Of a DNA stretch of 64,000 nucleotides, positions 43,610 to 55,512 are shown one piece after another. Position 1 is the stretch's first letter. The number at the start of each line of letters is the position of its first letter. A program made the translations under genes and the position numbers. The DNA is from Mixophyes australis (Eukaryota; Chordata; Amphibia; Anura; Limnodynastidae). The stretch spans positions 188,479,850-188,543,849 of the forward strand of contig JAVHZZ010000006.1 in NCBI GenBank assembly GCA_036250195.1, written 5' to 3'. A model generated the notes under the pieces. It was not told the DNA's origin and did no database searches. It saw only the letters and a list, made by a program, of their open reading frames with translations.

Positions 43610-44650
43610 CTTGGTGCATGGGCTTGTGGTATAGCATGGGTGTGTTGGTTCGGCCCCGGAGGTATGATGGTAAAACATAGAACACTGGCCGTGGTATGGT
43701 ACGGGTGTGCTGGTTCAACACCAGAGGTAGGTTTGGCCAACCTGGAGCATGGGCCGTGGTATGGTACGGGTGTGCTGGTTCAACACCAGAGGTAGGTTTG
43801 GCAAACTTGGAGCATGGGCCGTGGTATGGTATGGGTGTGCTGGTTCAGCCCCGGAGGTAGGTTTTGCCAACCTGGAGCACGGGCTTTGGTATGGAACGGG
43901 TGTGCTAGTTCAGCCCCGGAGGTAGGTTTTGCCAACCTGGAGCATGGGCCGTGGTATGGTATGGGTGTGCTGGTTCAACCCCGGAGGTAGGTTTGGCCAA
44001 CCTGGAGCATGGGCCGTGGTATGGTACGGGTGTGCTGGTTCAGCCCTGGAGGTAGGTTTTGCCAACCTGGAGCACGGGCCTTGGTATGGAACGGGTGTGC
44101 TAGTTCAGCCCCGGAGGTAGGTTTTGCCAACCTGAAGCACAGACCATGGTATGGTGCGGGTGTGCTGGTTCAGCCCTAGAGGTATGTTTGGCCAACCTGG
44201 AGCACGGGCCATGGTATGGTACGGGTGTGCTGGTTCATCCCTGGAGGTAGATTTGGCCAATATGGAGCACGGGCCGTGGTATGGTACGGGTGTGCTGGTT
44301 CAGCCCTGGAGGTAGGTTTGGCCAACCTGCAGCACGGGCCTTGGTATGGAATGGGTGTGCTGGTTCAGCCTCGGAGGTAGGTTTGGCCAACCTGGAGCAC
44401 GGGCCATGGTATGGTAAGGGTGTGCTGGTTTAGCCCCGGAGGTAGGTTTTGCCAACCTGAAGCATGGGCCGTGGTATGTTACGAGTGTGCTGGTTCAGTC
44501 CTAGAGGTAGGTTTGGCCAACCTCGAGCACGGGCAGTGGTAACATACGGGTGTGCTGGTTCAGCCCCGGAGGTATGATGGCCAATTGGTGTGGGGACACT
44601 GGTATGGTACAGGTGCTGGTTCAGCCCCGGAGGTAATTCTGGAGTCGCCT
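43610..44650. repeat. 65-bp minisatellite
   Basis: About 16 tandem units of 65 bp with consensus 'ggtatggtacgggtgtgctg', 'gttcagccccggaggtaggt', 'ttggccaacctggagcatgg', 'gccgt'. Copies differ by a few bases. Short frames across it on both strands are repeat-derived. Confidence 0.95.
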
Positions 44651-45483
44651 GGCAAGCATGAGCAAACCACATATTGAAGAACTAAGGCTGGTTCGGCTTT
44701 TGTCATGGCAGGAGAACATTGTACAGGTTAAGCAGGGTGGGTGAAACACACATTCATGGTAGTCAGGCGTTTGGAACCCGTTCCCTTTGAAGAATCGGAT
44801 TAGGTTTGGTTAAAGTACAACTCCTCTGGGCTGACTTGCGGTGCATTACGATTAGCCCAGAATGGTATGGGTTCCAGCATGCCTGGGGACGGTTGTCCTA
44901 TTAACATGCAGATACTAGGATGTGCTTATGTATAGACAAGGCAGAGTACAGTACTCTCCCACCACTATAATAGCAAACGGTTATTTAAATAAAGATGTTT
45001 TTATTTGCCAACAAGTTGGTGTGGTGTGTTTTATTATAACACAAAAGGGTTAAGGTTGAGACCAAAAAAGGTCTATGGTTATGCTCTCAACCTTCAAACA
45101 TTTTATGAGCAGGTTCTTCAGTTGTCTGAACAGTAGAGTTGGCTGGAGACAGTTTCTTATTGCTACCTGTGTGCTCTGAGGTCTCACCATCTCTACTCTA
45201 GATTCTCCGCATTCTTTAAATGCGCCCCCGCTGCAGCAGCAAAATTTCCACCAAAATGGAAAATTACATCTGGATTTATTCCTAACTAAATGAGGCCCTT
45301 TGTGTACATATTTCAGGAAGCAGTAGATCCCTCTATAGTATATTGAGCACAGAATTACAGAACCTAAAACAGAGAGCTAAAAATTGTGACCTCAAAATAA
45401 TGTCATATTGACTAGGGCGACATTACTGACATTGAACATTGGAATGACCCTGCAAGCAGCTTGGTGAATTTTTATCTATCTGG
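44651..45483. other. No gene; AATAAA-containing end of a possible retroelement
   Basis: After the array, 44,690-45,030 is non-repetitive and ends with 'atttaaataaagatgttttt' (44,983-45,002), a poly(A)-signal context. No frame is recognisable. Confidence 0.35.
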
Positions 45484-45590
45484 GGGTAAATGTAGGAAAG
45501 TCCGATTTGTTCAACTTGCCGGAAATCGGCGACTTTGCAGCTAAAATTTAAAGCGGCGATGGCTTGTAAAGGCAAGTTTGCCTTTGACAA
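45484..45590. mobile_element. Half copy of a palindromic MITE
   Basis: It matches the left half of the element at 27,109: 'gggtaaatgtaggaaagt', 'ggcgactttgcagctaaaat', 'aaaggcaagtttgccttt'. The right half is missing. Confidence 0.65.
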
Positions 45591-48112
45591 TAAAGCAGCA
45601 GGGAGCTGCAGGGGAAGGATCAGAGGGCCACATGTGGCCCTCGGGCCTCCTGTTGGTTATCACTGATGTAGGAGGAAACAAGCAATCAGTCACTGACATC
45701 TATCATTCTCTGTATCAGAGAGAGCAGAGCAGTTATAGGGGAAGTGACCTAATTGGTGGCTAAAGACTGTATCTTATTAATAAAGCATTATTTTATACCA
45801 TGTACTGTTCAACAGCTGCCTCCCGTACTAAGTTCTCACCTTGCTACCTACCAGGGAACACCTCTGTGATATGAGTGTGTTCATTGGGGATTGGTGACAA
45901 TAACGTATGAAGGGAACTGCATTATTTCCAGCATGGCTACTGTTTGATCTAGATGCCCTAGGTATGGGTATATACTCAAATTAATATTATAGTTTTCACA
46001 AACCCTAGGCAAAAATAAATGTAAGTTTCTTAAATCTGCCATTGTGTACCTGACCTAACACTATAGATAAACAAAATTATCCAAACTGTTTCACAGAATA
46101 ATCAACTCATTCCATATTTGGTCGTGAAATTTTGCACGTTTGGTTTTGCTGGAGGATTTAGGCCTCAAGGGTTTCCAGTGCTACCACACACACAGCAGAG
46201 TGAACTGACCGTTGTTGCCCTAGTTCTGGATAGATAGATAGATAGATAGATCGATAGAGAAAGAGAGAGACTATAAATTCAGTGAAATGCGAATTTACGA
46301 CTACAGTGCAGAATGGTATTCTGTGGAATGGCGAAGTGAAAATGGAACTCAAATATTGTAACGCCAAACTTGGCATATCTGCGAAATGCTCCATTCCTCT
46401 GTAAATCTCGATTCTCACAAACGTTCATTGCAACTTCCCTCATCTATACCTGGCCTGGGCTGACCACACTCCTGTATACTAAATACAGCCCTGAGTATAG
46501 TATATACACTATGATTTTTAAAGCCCCCTGGGGCCCAGTGCAGAGTCTGAGCCACGGCTCCCTTCACATTTTCCTTCTACAAATAACACCCACCACACAA
46601 ACACTTTACTGCAGCTGCCTGTCTTTCCGTCGGCTTCTTAATAAGGTAGCCTCCTATAACTGCTAACCAGGAGGTGCTGGTGTTTCTGCAGTGACGAGAA
46701 AGAAGCAAGCAGGTCTGAGCTTGTGTTGCGTACAGCTCCACAGCCATGTTGCTACCGCTGTTACCCTTTTTGCCATGACACTATTTCTAATGTCTACTGG
46801 AATGCAAGCACGGTCCAATATTAAACTTGATGTGAGGAATTATATGTTGAGTCACATATACAAGTAAAACATCCTTATGTCAATTACACTATGGTTAAAA
46901 TAATACTACCGTTGTATTTCCTTTGTTATAAATCACTGTTTCCATCTTATATACACATCTTTTCATCAGCACTTGCTGGAATTCCATGATGGTGTCTGAA
47001 GCTTCCACTGTGTCTGTTGAGTTTGTCTCAGTGTGTGTGGGATTACCACCCTAAAGGCACTATTGTTTTGTTTGGGGTGGGCACTGGAGCCAGGTGGGGA
47101 GTGAAGGAGGCAGCGGAACCCCGGTCTAACCACAGCCTTCCCATTCTATGACAAGTCTGAACAGACCCCAAACAGTAGATCTTTAACTGTTAGAGTAAAG
47201 GACCCTGTTTAAAATAACCCTGCATATACTGTACTTTGTAAAGGTTCTTTTTCACTTTGCAAATTACCCTTTTAAGGGACAATAAGACAATCAAGGAGCA
47301 AATGTGTTTTCAGCCCCAAACAAAGCTTTCTTGTAGGTGCTGATGCAATTGAAAAAAAACATTTACATGTATTAATTATGCCAATAAATATACACAACAA
47401 CTTATAGCAACATAAATCACTCAGACTCAGCAAATTACAATATGTCGGAATGTATGTTTTCAGCATTGGTAATGTAACAATACTATACTAATGTGGATGA
47501 TGTCTACATTAACCAGGTAGCATGTAATTTTTAGGGTAATTTCCACCCTTGGTGATCTGCAGCCTGGATGAGTGTTTGTGCTTTTTTTGTGTTAAAAAAC
47601 ACAAACAGTTACTATGACGTGGGGGGGGGGTAACAGACGTAACTGCACACTGCTCCAAACCTACTGATGTGCTATACTTTACTTCATCCAAGGATGAACG
47701 GTAAATATTCTATCTCTTGGGTGACGATGCCATTATCCACGTTTCACACATTATCCATATTATGTAGAAAACATTTTTTTTTTTACTTTTTATTTATCAG
47801 TAATCGGACACAATCAAGAATAAACAGGTATATAGTGGTAATTACAGTTATGCAGAATCTGAAGTTTTATAACAAAGATACAAACATAAGTTGTATATGT
47901 AGACAATGAAACAGAGAAAACAAAAGTATGTACAAACCAATAGGAGAAACAAAATAATAAAGTGTAGGTGGTTAGGAAGGGGTTGAGGGTCGGGAGGTGG
48001 GGTAGGGGGAGTGGGGTCTAATATATTGTGAAACCAACAAAATTTAATATATTTAGAAGTAAGAACCAGTAGTCAGTCACAAGGCACACCAGAGTAATTA
48101 GGACTAAGAGGT
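45591..48112. other. No gene recognised
   Basis: It contains a GATA microsatellite (46,229-46,253) and, at about 47,770-48,100, a T-run followed by sequence that looks like the reverse complement of a retroposon 3' end. No coding region. Confidence 0.4.
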
Positions 48113-48330
48113 TTACTCTTATCCCAAACACTTGGGGGTACATTAACTAAACTGCACATTTGAAAAAGTGGAGATGTTGCCTATAGCAACCAATCAGATT
48201 CTAGCTGTCATTTTTAGAATGTTCTAAATAAATGATAACTAGAATCTGACTGGTTGCTATAGGCAACATCTCCACTTTTTCAAACCCGCAGTTTAGTTAA
48301 TGTACCCCCAAGTGTTTGGGATAAGAGTAA
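48113..48330. mobile_element. Palindromic MITE with extra inverted flanks
   Basis: The core is 48,134-48,309, with termini gggggtacattaactaaact and its complement and arms of about 80 bp around a short loop. The 21 bp outside each end are also inverted copies of each other (ttactcttatcccaaacact on the left, its complement on the right), so the palindrome is 218 bp overall. Confidence 0.9.
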
Positions 48331-50440
48331 GTGGGTATAGGGGTAGGTTGAAAGGAGACGTGGGGGGATGGGAGAGATAAGGTGAAGTAGGTATTGGGCC
48401 CAGACCTGAGGAAAGGTATTGACCTTGGTAAGATGGTAGGTGATATTCTCCATTCACGAGACAAACCAAACATAAGACATAAGGTAAGAAACGCAGGGTA
48501 GGGCTTTTGCTATGGCTTAACTAGAATAATTTTAATTGTGCTCCTACAGATGTCACCCTATACAACAGTGTGTTTAAAAATTATATAATCAATTACCCCA
48601 AAACATTGACATCTAAACATTTTATTTTATGGTCGGGGCACTTGCTCACCATGTTGAATCCTTACTATTCAAAAAGCAAAACACAACAGCCATGCCAGCA
48701 AATAGTTGTCACAAATTAGCAAAGAAAGTATCAATTCATAATACACATACACATTAAAATAGGGATATTTCATTTAAAGTGAAAATAATTAAATAAATAA
48801 TAATTTATTAACCAATCCTCCCATACAGCATAAAGCATAGCATGATAGTATCAAAAGTTTATAAAGAAACTGGAGATTATAAAGAAACTGCTTTGAAAAA
48901 GTGCTATAGATTAAATGATATTGAATTCTATGTTCTCTTTCTCAAATATATTTATATAAACAGCTGGTAATTTGGTTCACCAAAAGTATCTATAGAAATA
49001 TAACAGATAGTCGTTGTCCTGTGTACTGTAGTTTAGATATTTTTAGAACTTTTTGCATGTTAATAGTATTAAACTGCTACTATTTGATAATGAGTTACTA
49101 TAATGCAGAGTAGTTTGTGTGGCTATTTAATGTAGGATAATACATTAGATTTATTTGACTTGTGTTCCTCTGTTTTGTGTATTCAACCTGAACAGTCAAA
49201 ATTCACATAACGGTATCTCTAGTTCAGGCCGCACATACAAGGTAACAAAGTATATGAGAGTATTTGCTATAAATGGTTTATATATTTAGGGTCACATTGT
49301 ACTTTATTTATCTTTAACTTGTGGCACCAATATGACATCCTTTATATTTTCAGTAATACACAGAGAAAAGTGCGATATAACTACAATATATAACGCGCTG
49401 TGGTCAGCCCCAAGTGACCTAATGTCAGAAACATGTCAAAGAGCTGGGAAGCTGTGTTAGGTCTGTCTGATCTACTTTCTTGGCTTTTTTTTCCCTTTGC
49501 CTTTGCATTTTTTTCACCCCCTCATCATGCCTGTCTGTCTCTGCTCTTCCCTCTCCGTCTCATTTTCACCTCCTTTGATGTCCTTAACTTAAGGGACACA
49601 TCAAACGGTGTACATGCTTCTCATGAACAGTAATTACAGTGACTGTCTTATTAAGGCTACAGTCATTTCTTTTCTCTTTCTAGAGCCGAGGTAAATTACC
49701 AAAGCCTGTCCAGCTGCTGTGGCACTACAAGTCCCAGCAGTGCAAGCTGGGACTTGTAGCTTCGCGCAAACTGAACTGGGCTAGATTAGAGTGATGTTTG
49801 CTGAAAGCTCGACCAAAAGGATGAGGTGGGCAAGCGTAGATTGAGTCAGCGGGGATTTTACTATAAATGGTTTATTCGTCATTTAGATAGGTAGCTGTCT
49901 CAGGCAGCAGATGTCAGTTGTTGAGTGTGAATTTAGCTCATCAATGAACCTACATTTGCATCCACAAGATTTTGAATAGGATGAGATTATTTAAATGAGA
50001 TAAAGGGGTGAAGAAGGCACATATATGGGTTGTACAAAAGGATACAAAGCTTTTTTCTTCCCGCAAACCAACTTGATTTTTACACATCTATCGCTAGACT
50101 GTCAATGCATTTTGGGGTCATTTTGCACTTTCCTGTTTACAGAAAAGCGCATTTATAGATGCACTTCCACCACAGTAATAAAAACATTCAGACACACAAA
50201 AGTGACTCAAGCAATAAAGACAGTCCGGATGTCTCATGAGTAATTTAAGACATACATGAAACATAAACCCTGTAAAAATAGGTGCATTCCTGCAAAGTTA
50301 GACGCATGGCATCAGAAAATGTCATTTGCGCTGCCATAGACGCTGACATGTTTTATAAAAGCATCATTTTATTTGAGTTTATATGAACCGTGCAATTTAT
50401 CAAAGGCAAAATCATATATTAAAACACATTATTTCAAACC
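48331..50440. other. No gene recognised
   Basis: AT-rich sequence. A short palindrome (ctacaagtcccagc ... gctgggacttgtag, 49,723-49,760) is probably a small MITE. A frame at 49,433-49,633 lacks any domain. Confidence 0.45.
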
Positions 50441-50449
50441 ATCAGATCT

Positions 50450-51139
50450 CCACTCCAGAGATCCCCCCAGAATCAGAGTATGGATGTTGCCATCTTGGAT
50501 TCGGTCACATGATTCCTCTCAGCCAATCAGGTGATAACAGCCTCCATTTCAGATTCCCTTCAAAACCAGTTTGGAGGGAATCTGAGTATGGGAGCTGCCA
50601 TCTTGGATATAGTCACCTGATCCATCTCAGCAACTCAGAGTGCTGCTCCTGCCTAGCTGACTGCAGTCTCCAATCAGGAATCAACAACAACTATGAAAGC
50701 ACTTCCTGGAGCACTTACCTGTTGCCAGTGCAACGTTGTATTTCAGACGCCATCCTGGTTCCCAGCAGTTTGCAGTCTTGCTATCTATCTTGCTACAGTC
50801 TTGCTATTAATGCAGCTCTGACAGTGCAGTCTGCATTCTGGCTCCAGTCCGATTCCAGCACTCTGGTTCCATTCCAGTTACTTCATTTTGGTTCCAGTCT
50901 GGTTACAGCATTCCGGTTACAGCGATTCACTTCCAGCAATCAGGTTACTACTGCATTCTAGTTACAGCATTTCGGTTCCAGTCCAGCAATCCAATTCCTG
51001 TTTGCTCTCCTCTGCTAGTGTAATCACCATCGACACCAGTCCTTTCACAACATGCAGAGGAACATTATCAGGCCACCCAGCTTTGTCCACGTAGTCACCA
51101 GTCCAGCTCCAGAGACACATCCCAATCCGGGTACAGATA
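50450..51139. repeat. Repetitive region, possible LTR or retroelement fragment
   Basis: The block 'ctgccatcttggatatagtc' recurs as a direct repeat at 50,485 and 50,597. From 50,810 to 50,990, short units 'ttccagtctggttacagcat' repeat many times. CCAAT-type sequence (cagccaatcag) lies at 50,519. A 192-codon frame (50,383-50,961) covers this and has no domain, so I treat it as non-coding. Confidence 0.5.
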
Positions 51140-51379
51140 CATACTTGCCAACTATTATTTTTGTGTCTCTGGGAGATCCCGGAATGGGGGGTGTGGTGGG
51201 AGGGCAGAAGGAGTCAATCACATCACTTTGCCAAAATGACGTAATTTAGGCTCATATCCTGCTCACTTCACTAGGGAGAGTGTAGGATCCGAGAGAATTG
51301 CCTGCTCTCCCCGGAGTCCAGGAGACCTACCCGGAATTCTGGAGTCTCCTGGACATTCCGAAAGAGAGTTGACAAGTAT
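51140..51379. mobile_element. hAT MITE, CATACTTGCCAACT family
   Basis: Termini are catacttgccaact and agttgacaagtat, with internal blocks 'ctgggagatcccgga', 'cccggagtccaggagacc' and 'gagtctcctggacattcc' shared with the copy at 20,699. A clear 8-bp duplication is not seen. Confidence 0.75.
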
Positions 51380-51530
51380 TCGTTCTGGTCAAAGGGGAAG
51401 ACAGCAGCAAATACTCAAGGGAAAGAGTGTGGAGTGGAGGGAAATAGGAAGTGTCCAAGTTGAAAAGCTTGAGTAGGGAAACTGCACCCCACTCCGATTA
51501 CCAACATCTCGATTTTGTTCTGGGCCTGGG

Positions 51531-52238
51531 TGTTAGGAACTCCCTAGCCAGCACAGTAAAACTCGGAGTCTACTCCGAAAGCCTGGTATTCGCTGGAGCC
51601 CCTAGTGGTGGGGACAGACTTGGCCGCAGGCTGACAGAGGGTCGAGAATCATATACCGGCTAAGGAGAACCCAGGAGTGGAGTGATTGGCGGACAGCAGC
51701 GTGGGGTTCAGGCAGAGTAAACCAAGGTCGGAGGTCACAAGCAGAGGTTCGGAATCGAGGGACAAGCGAAAGGTCAGAGGCACTGGCAGAGGAGCAGAAT
51801 CCGGTTTTCAGGCAAATGGTCAGGGTCAGAAGAGTAGGTTCATGGTCCAGGAACAAGCGAGGGTCATACACGGGAAGTCAGTCACAGGTTTTAACACCAA
51901 ACAGAGAGAGAACAAGCAGGCAGCAGAACTGTGAACAGGACGCTATAACCGGCAGGGAGGCTAAGCCCTCCCTGCCTTATATACTGGAGCCAGCCAATCA
52001 GGGACTTCCCCTGCAAGATGTATAATGACCTAATTAGCCCGCAGGCTATAGTGCGCGCCCGGCTGTTGTGAGTGGCCGGGGCGCGATAGCATTAATTCCG
52101 GCGTCCGCCCATTGCCCTGGCAACGGTCCGAGCCGTGGCACCGGATGTGACGTCCCGGTCGTCATAGCGACGGATTGGACGCCGGAAGTCAGGGGCAGAG
52201 AGTCACGGTGGTGCCCGTGGCCGCCGTGGCTCATGACA
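51531..52238 (-). mobile_element. 3' LTR of chromovirus (Ty3/gypsy)
   Basis: In minus orientation this 708-bp LTR starts TGTCATGAGCC and ends TTCCTAACA. It is the complete one of the pair; the other is at 56,440-57,130. The polypurine tract lies directly outside it. By eye the two LTRs differ at roughly 30-35 positions over about 690 bp (about 95% identity), which indicates an old, but not ancient, insertion. Confidence 0.93.
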
Positions 52239-52685
52239 GTACCCCCCACCTTGAGGAGGGGTCAAGGAACCCCGACAACCAGGCTTCATGGGAAATTTTT
52301 GAAAGAATTCCTTCTTGAGTCTCTCAGCGTGGAGACGCTTTTGTGGTATCCAACACAACTCCTCTGGGGCGTAGCCCTTCCAGTGCACTAAGAACTGGAC
52401 CTGCCCTTGAACCTTCCTTGAGTCCAGAATTTTTTCAATGATGAACTCGCGGTCTCCGTCTATAAACAGGGGCCGAGGTCTGTTAGAGGAAGTTTGGTTG
52501 TATTTGCTGGGAGCAACAGCTTTTTTCAGAAGAGAACAATGGAAAGTACAGGGAATTTTTAAAGATGGTGGTAGTTTGAGTCGGAATGCCACTGGATTTA
52601 CTTTCTTTTCAATCATAAATGGCCCGATGAATTGGGGACCAAATTTCTTGCAAGGCTGCCTCAATTTGATGTTCACATGGACCAC
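52203..52685 (-). pseudogene. Chromovirus integrase C-terminus with chromodomain
   Basis: This frame carries the end of pol. Residues 1-60 form the GPF-type integrase C-terminal region (FGPQFIGPFMI). Residues about 80-125 form a chromodomain (EFIIEKILDSR then FLVHWKGYAPEELCWIP), which targets integration to modified chromatin in chromoviruses. The frame is shifted relative to the integrase core (52,609-53,208), and about a dozen or more codons seem to be missing at the junction near 52,680. The stop at 52,203-52,205 lies inside the 3' LTR. Confidence 0.85.
52239..52262 (-). other. Polypurine tract of chromovirus
   Basis: On the minus strand the sequence just before the 3' LTR reads AAGGTGGGGGGTAC, a purine-rich plus-strand primer, directly followed by TGTCATG of the LTR. 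Confidence 0.8.
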
Positions 52686-55095
52686 GATGGCGATCAGCGA
52701 AGGCTTCAGACCTAAGAGAAGCTTGACACAAAGCGGAATGTACCTTCTTCCAAACGGATTTCAACCTGGCAGTGAAGGCATGTATTCCAGGATCACCAAG
52801 GGAAACAGCAGAAGAGAAGGAGTTAGATTTTGGGTGGAACCCGAGATTACAGAAGAATGGGGAAGTGTGTGTTGCAGAATGGCAGGAATTATTGTAAGCG
52901 AATTCCGCCCAGGGCAAAAGAGAGGACCGATTATCGTGGAATTTGGAAACATAGATGCGGAGGAACTGTTCCAGAGACTGATTGGTTCTTTCCGTCTGCC
53001 CTTTCGACTGAGGGTGGTAAGCGGAGGACAGAGTGATACTAATTCCTATGGAATTACAAAAAGACCTCCAAAATTGTGCAATAAACTGTGAACCTCGATC
53101 TGAAACGATGTTTTCTGGGAGACCGTGGAGACGGAAGATATGGGTAATAAATAAGGTAGTCAAACTTCTGGCATCTGGCAATTTGAGTAAGGGTATGAAG
53201 TGTGCCATCTTGCTGAACCGATCAACAACTACCCAAATGGTGTTATGACAGCATTAGGACAGAGGGAGGTCGACAACAAAGTCCATACAAATATGGGTCC
53301 ATGGCCTGTTTGGAATTGGCAAGGGTAGAAGTTGACTCGGAGGACGGTTTCTGGAAGACTTGTTCCTGGCACATTCTGGGCAAGCGCGGATATAGTTTTC
53401 TGCATCAGACGACAAGGTGGGCCACCAAAGCCAGTGGGAAAGTATTTCTATGATTCTCCGGATACCGGGATAACCTGCTGAGCGGTTGTCATGGCATTCG
53501 CTGAGGACCGACTTTCTCAGATGAACTGGGACAAACATTTTTTCAGCGGGTGTCTGAGCTGGAGCAATTTTCTGAAAGCGGCGGAGTGTGACCCCGAGAT
53601 CCTGATTTAAACCAACATGAATGGAGGTCGAGGAAATTATAGGTTGCGGGTCCGGAGACTGAGGATGGGATGCCATAAAACTTCGAGAGAGAGAATCAGC
53701 TTTGATATTCTTTGATTCCGGCCGATAAGTGATGAAGAAGTTGAACCTGGTAAAAAACAAAGCCCAGCGGGCCTGTCGAGGACTAAGAGTTTTGGCGGTC
53801 TGGATGTACTGAAGGTTTTTGTGGTCTGTGAGGATGGTAATAACATGAGCTGCTCCTTCTAGCCAATGCCGCCAATCCTCGAGGGCCCACTTAATGGCCA
53901 GTAACTCCCTATTCCCAACGTCGTAGTTAATTTCTGCTGATGAGAACTTCCTGGATAGAAATGCACACGGGTGTAATTTTTTACTTTGAGGATCTCTTTG
54001 AGAGAGAATGGCGCCCCCTCCTACATTCGAGGCGTCTACTTCTATAATAAACGGAACCTGAGGATCTGGATGCCTGAGGACGGGTGCAGATTTGAAGGCA
54101 ACTTTAAGGGCAGAAAAGCTTGCCAACGCCTCCGAAGACCAACTAGCTGGGTCTGCGCCCTTCCGGGTGAGGGCAGTAATAGGAGCCACCAAGGAAGAAA
54201 AGGAATGTATAAACCTCTGGTAATAGTTGGCGAAGCCAAGAAACCTTTGGATCACCTTGAGGTTAATAGGAAGGACCCAGTCTTGAATTGCTTGGACTTT
54301 ATTAGGGTCCATGATGAAGCCAGCCAAGGAAATTATGTAACCTAAGAAAGCCACGCTAGGGACTTCAAACTCGCACTGCTCCAATTTTGCGTAGAGGTGG
54401 TGTTGACGTAACCTATCCAAGACTTCTCGGACGTGTTGGCGGTGCTGGGACAAGGACTGAGAATAAATTAAAATGTCATCTAGATAAACCACCGCAGTCC
54501 TACCCAAAAACTCTCGTAAGGCATCATTGATTAGATCTTGGAAGACTGGCGGGGCGTTACACAATCCAAATGGCATTACCAGATATTCATAATGCCCAGA
54601 GAGGGTATTGAAGGCCGTCTTCCATTCATCTCCCTGTCTGATGCGGATGAGATTGTAAGCGCCTCGTAGGTCAATCTTAGAAAAGATGGTGGCAGACTTG
54701 AGCTGGTCGAACAGAACCGAAATCAAGGGCAGCGGATAAGTATTTTTAATTGTGATCTTATTCAAACCGCGATAATCGATGCAGGGTCTCAGACTGCCAT
54801 CTTTCTTAGCCACGAAAAAGCACCCAGCGCCTACAGGAGATTTGGAGGGGCGGATGAACCCTTTCTTCAGGTTCTCCTCCACGTACTGTTCCATGGCTTG
54901 CGTTTCGGGAGCAGGCAAAGAATACAGATGCCCCTTGGGCAGTTTTGAACCTGGCACAAGCTCGATAGCGCAGTCATAGTCTCGGTGAGGCGGAAGGGAG
55001 TCAGCCTTCTGTTTAGAGAATACATCACTGAAGTCCTTGTAGGGTGCAGGCAACAATTCTGGACTAGGCTGCAGGATTCTGAGATGCAGGGTCAA
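52609..55095 (-). pseudogene. Chromovirus RT-RNase H-integrase core (broken)
   Basis: One minus-strand frame is split by TAA at 53,254-53,256. The first part (55,095-53,254, 613 codons) has RT with YLDD at residues 204-207, then RNase H with D354, E397, D424 and D467. The integrase zinc region follows, with H535, C572 and C575; the second zinc histidine is tyrosine (Y542, in GYPG), a one-base change. The catalytic D605 (HICMDF) lies just before the stop. The second part (53,208-52,609) supplies the other two catalytic residues, D in VSDRGSQF and E in KGQTERTNQ. The frame is lost before the chromodomain. The copy cannot make an intact integrase. Confidence 0.93.
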
Positions 55096-55131
55096 GCAAG
55101 ACGTAGAGCACTCTGGACTCCAACGGATAAT

Positions 55132-55512
55132 TTACCCTCTTTTCCAGTCAATGAGGGGATTATGGCTGCAAAGCCAAGGATACCCCAGAATCAACGGAGC
55201 AGAGGGACAGGCAATAAGGTAAAATGAGAGTTCCTCCGTATGGAGGGCTCCCACAGACAACCGAACCATTGGAGTCCTTGCGAGAATTCTACCCCCAGGC
55301 AAGGGGTTACCATCCAACCCACAGGTGGCAATACTTGATCCTAACTTGATATCTGGAATGTCAAGCCTCTGAGCCAAGTGTATGTCCAGGAAGTTACCTG
55401 CTGCACCACTATCAAGAAAGGCTGTCATATCCATGGATTTCTCACGGAAAGCTAGACGTCCAGGCACTAACAAGGAATTTTCTGAAGAGATGATTTGAAG
55501 ACCTAAGCGCAC
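55132..55512 (-). pseudogene. Chromovirus protease
   Basis: A 126-codon frame has the aspartic protease signature DSGAAGNFLD (D34). It ends at TAA 55,132-55,134, after which the same frame continues into RT, so the stop is a lesion within pol rather than a natural end. Its 5' end overlaps the gag frame by about 10 bp in a different phase, which suggests that pol was made by frameshifting from gag. Confidence 0.85.

Noticed and set aside
43577..44120. Glycine/valine-rich frames over the 65-bp array
   Set aside because: They follow the repeat in several frames and contain no conserved domain.
50383..50961. 192-codon frame as a host gene
   Set aside because: It is built from short repeated units, has no domain and sits in a repeat-like region.
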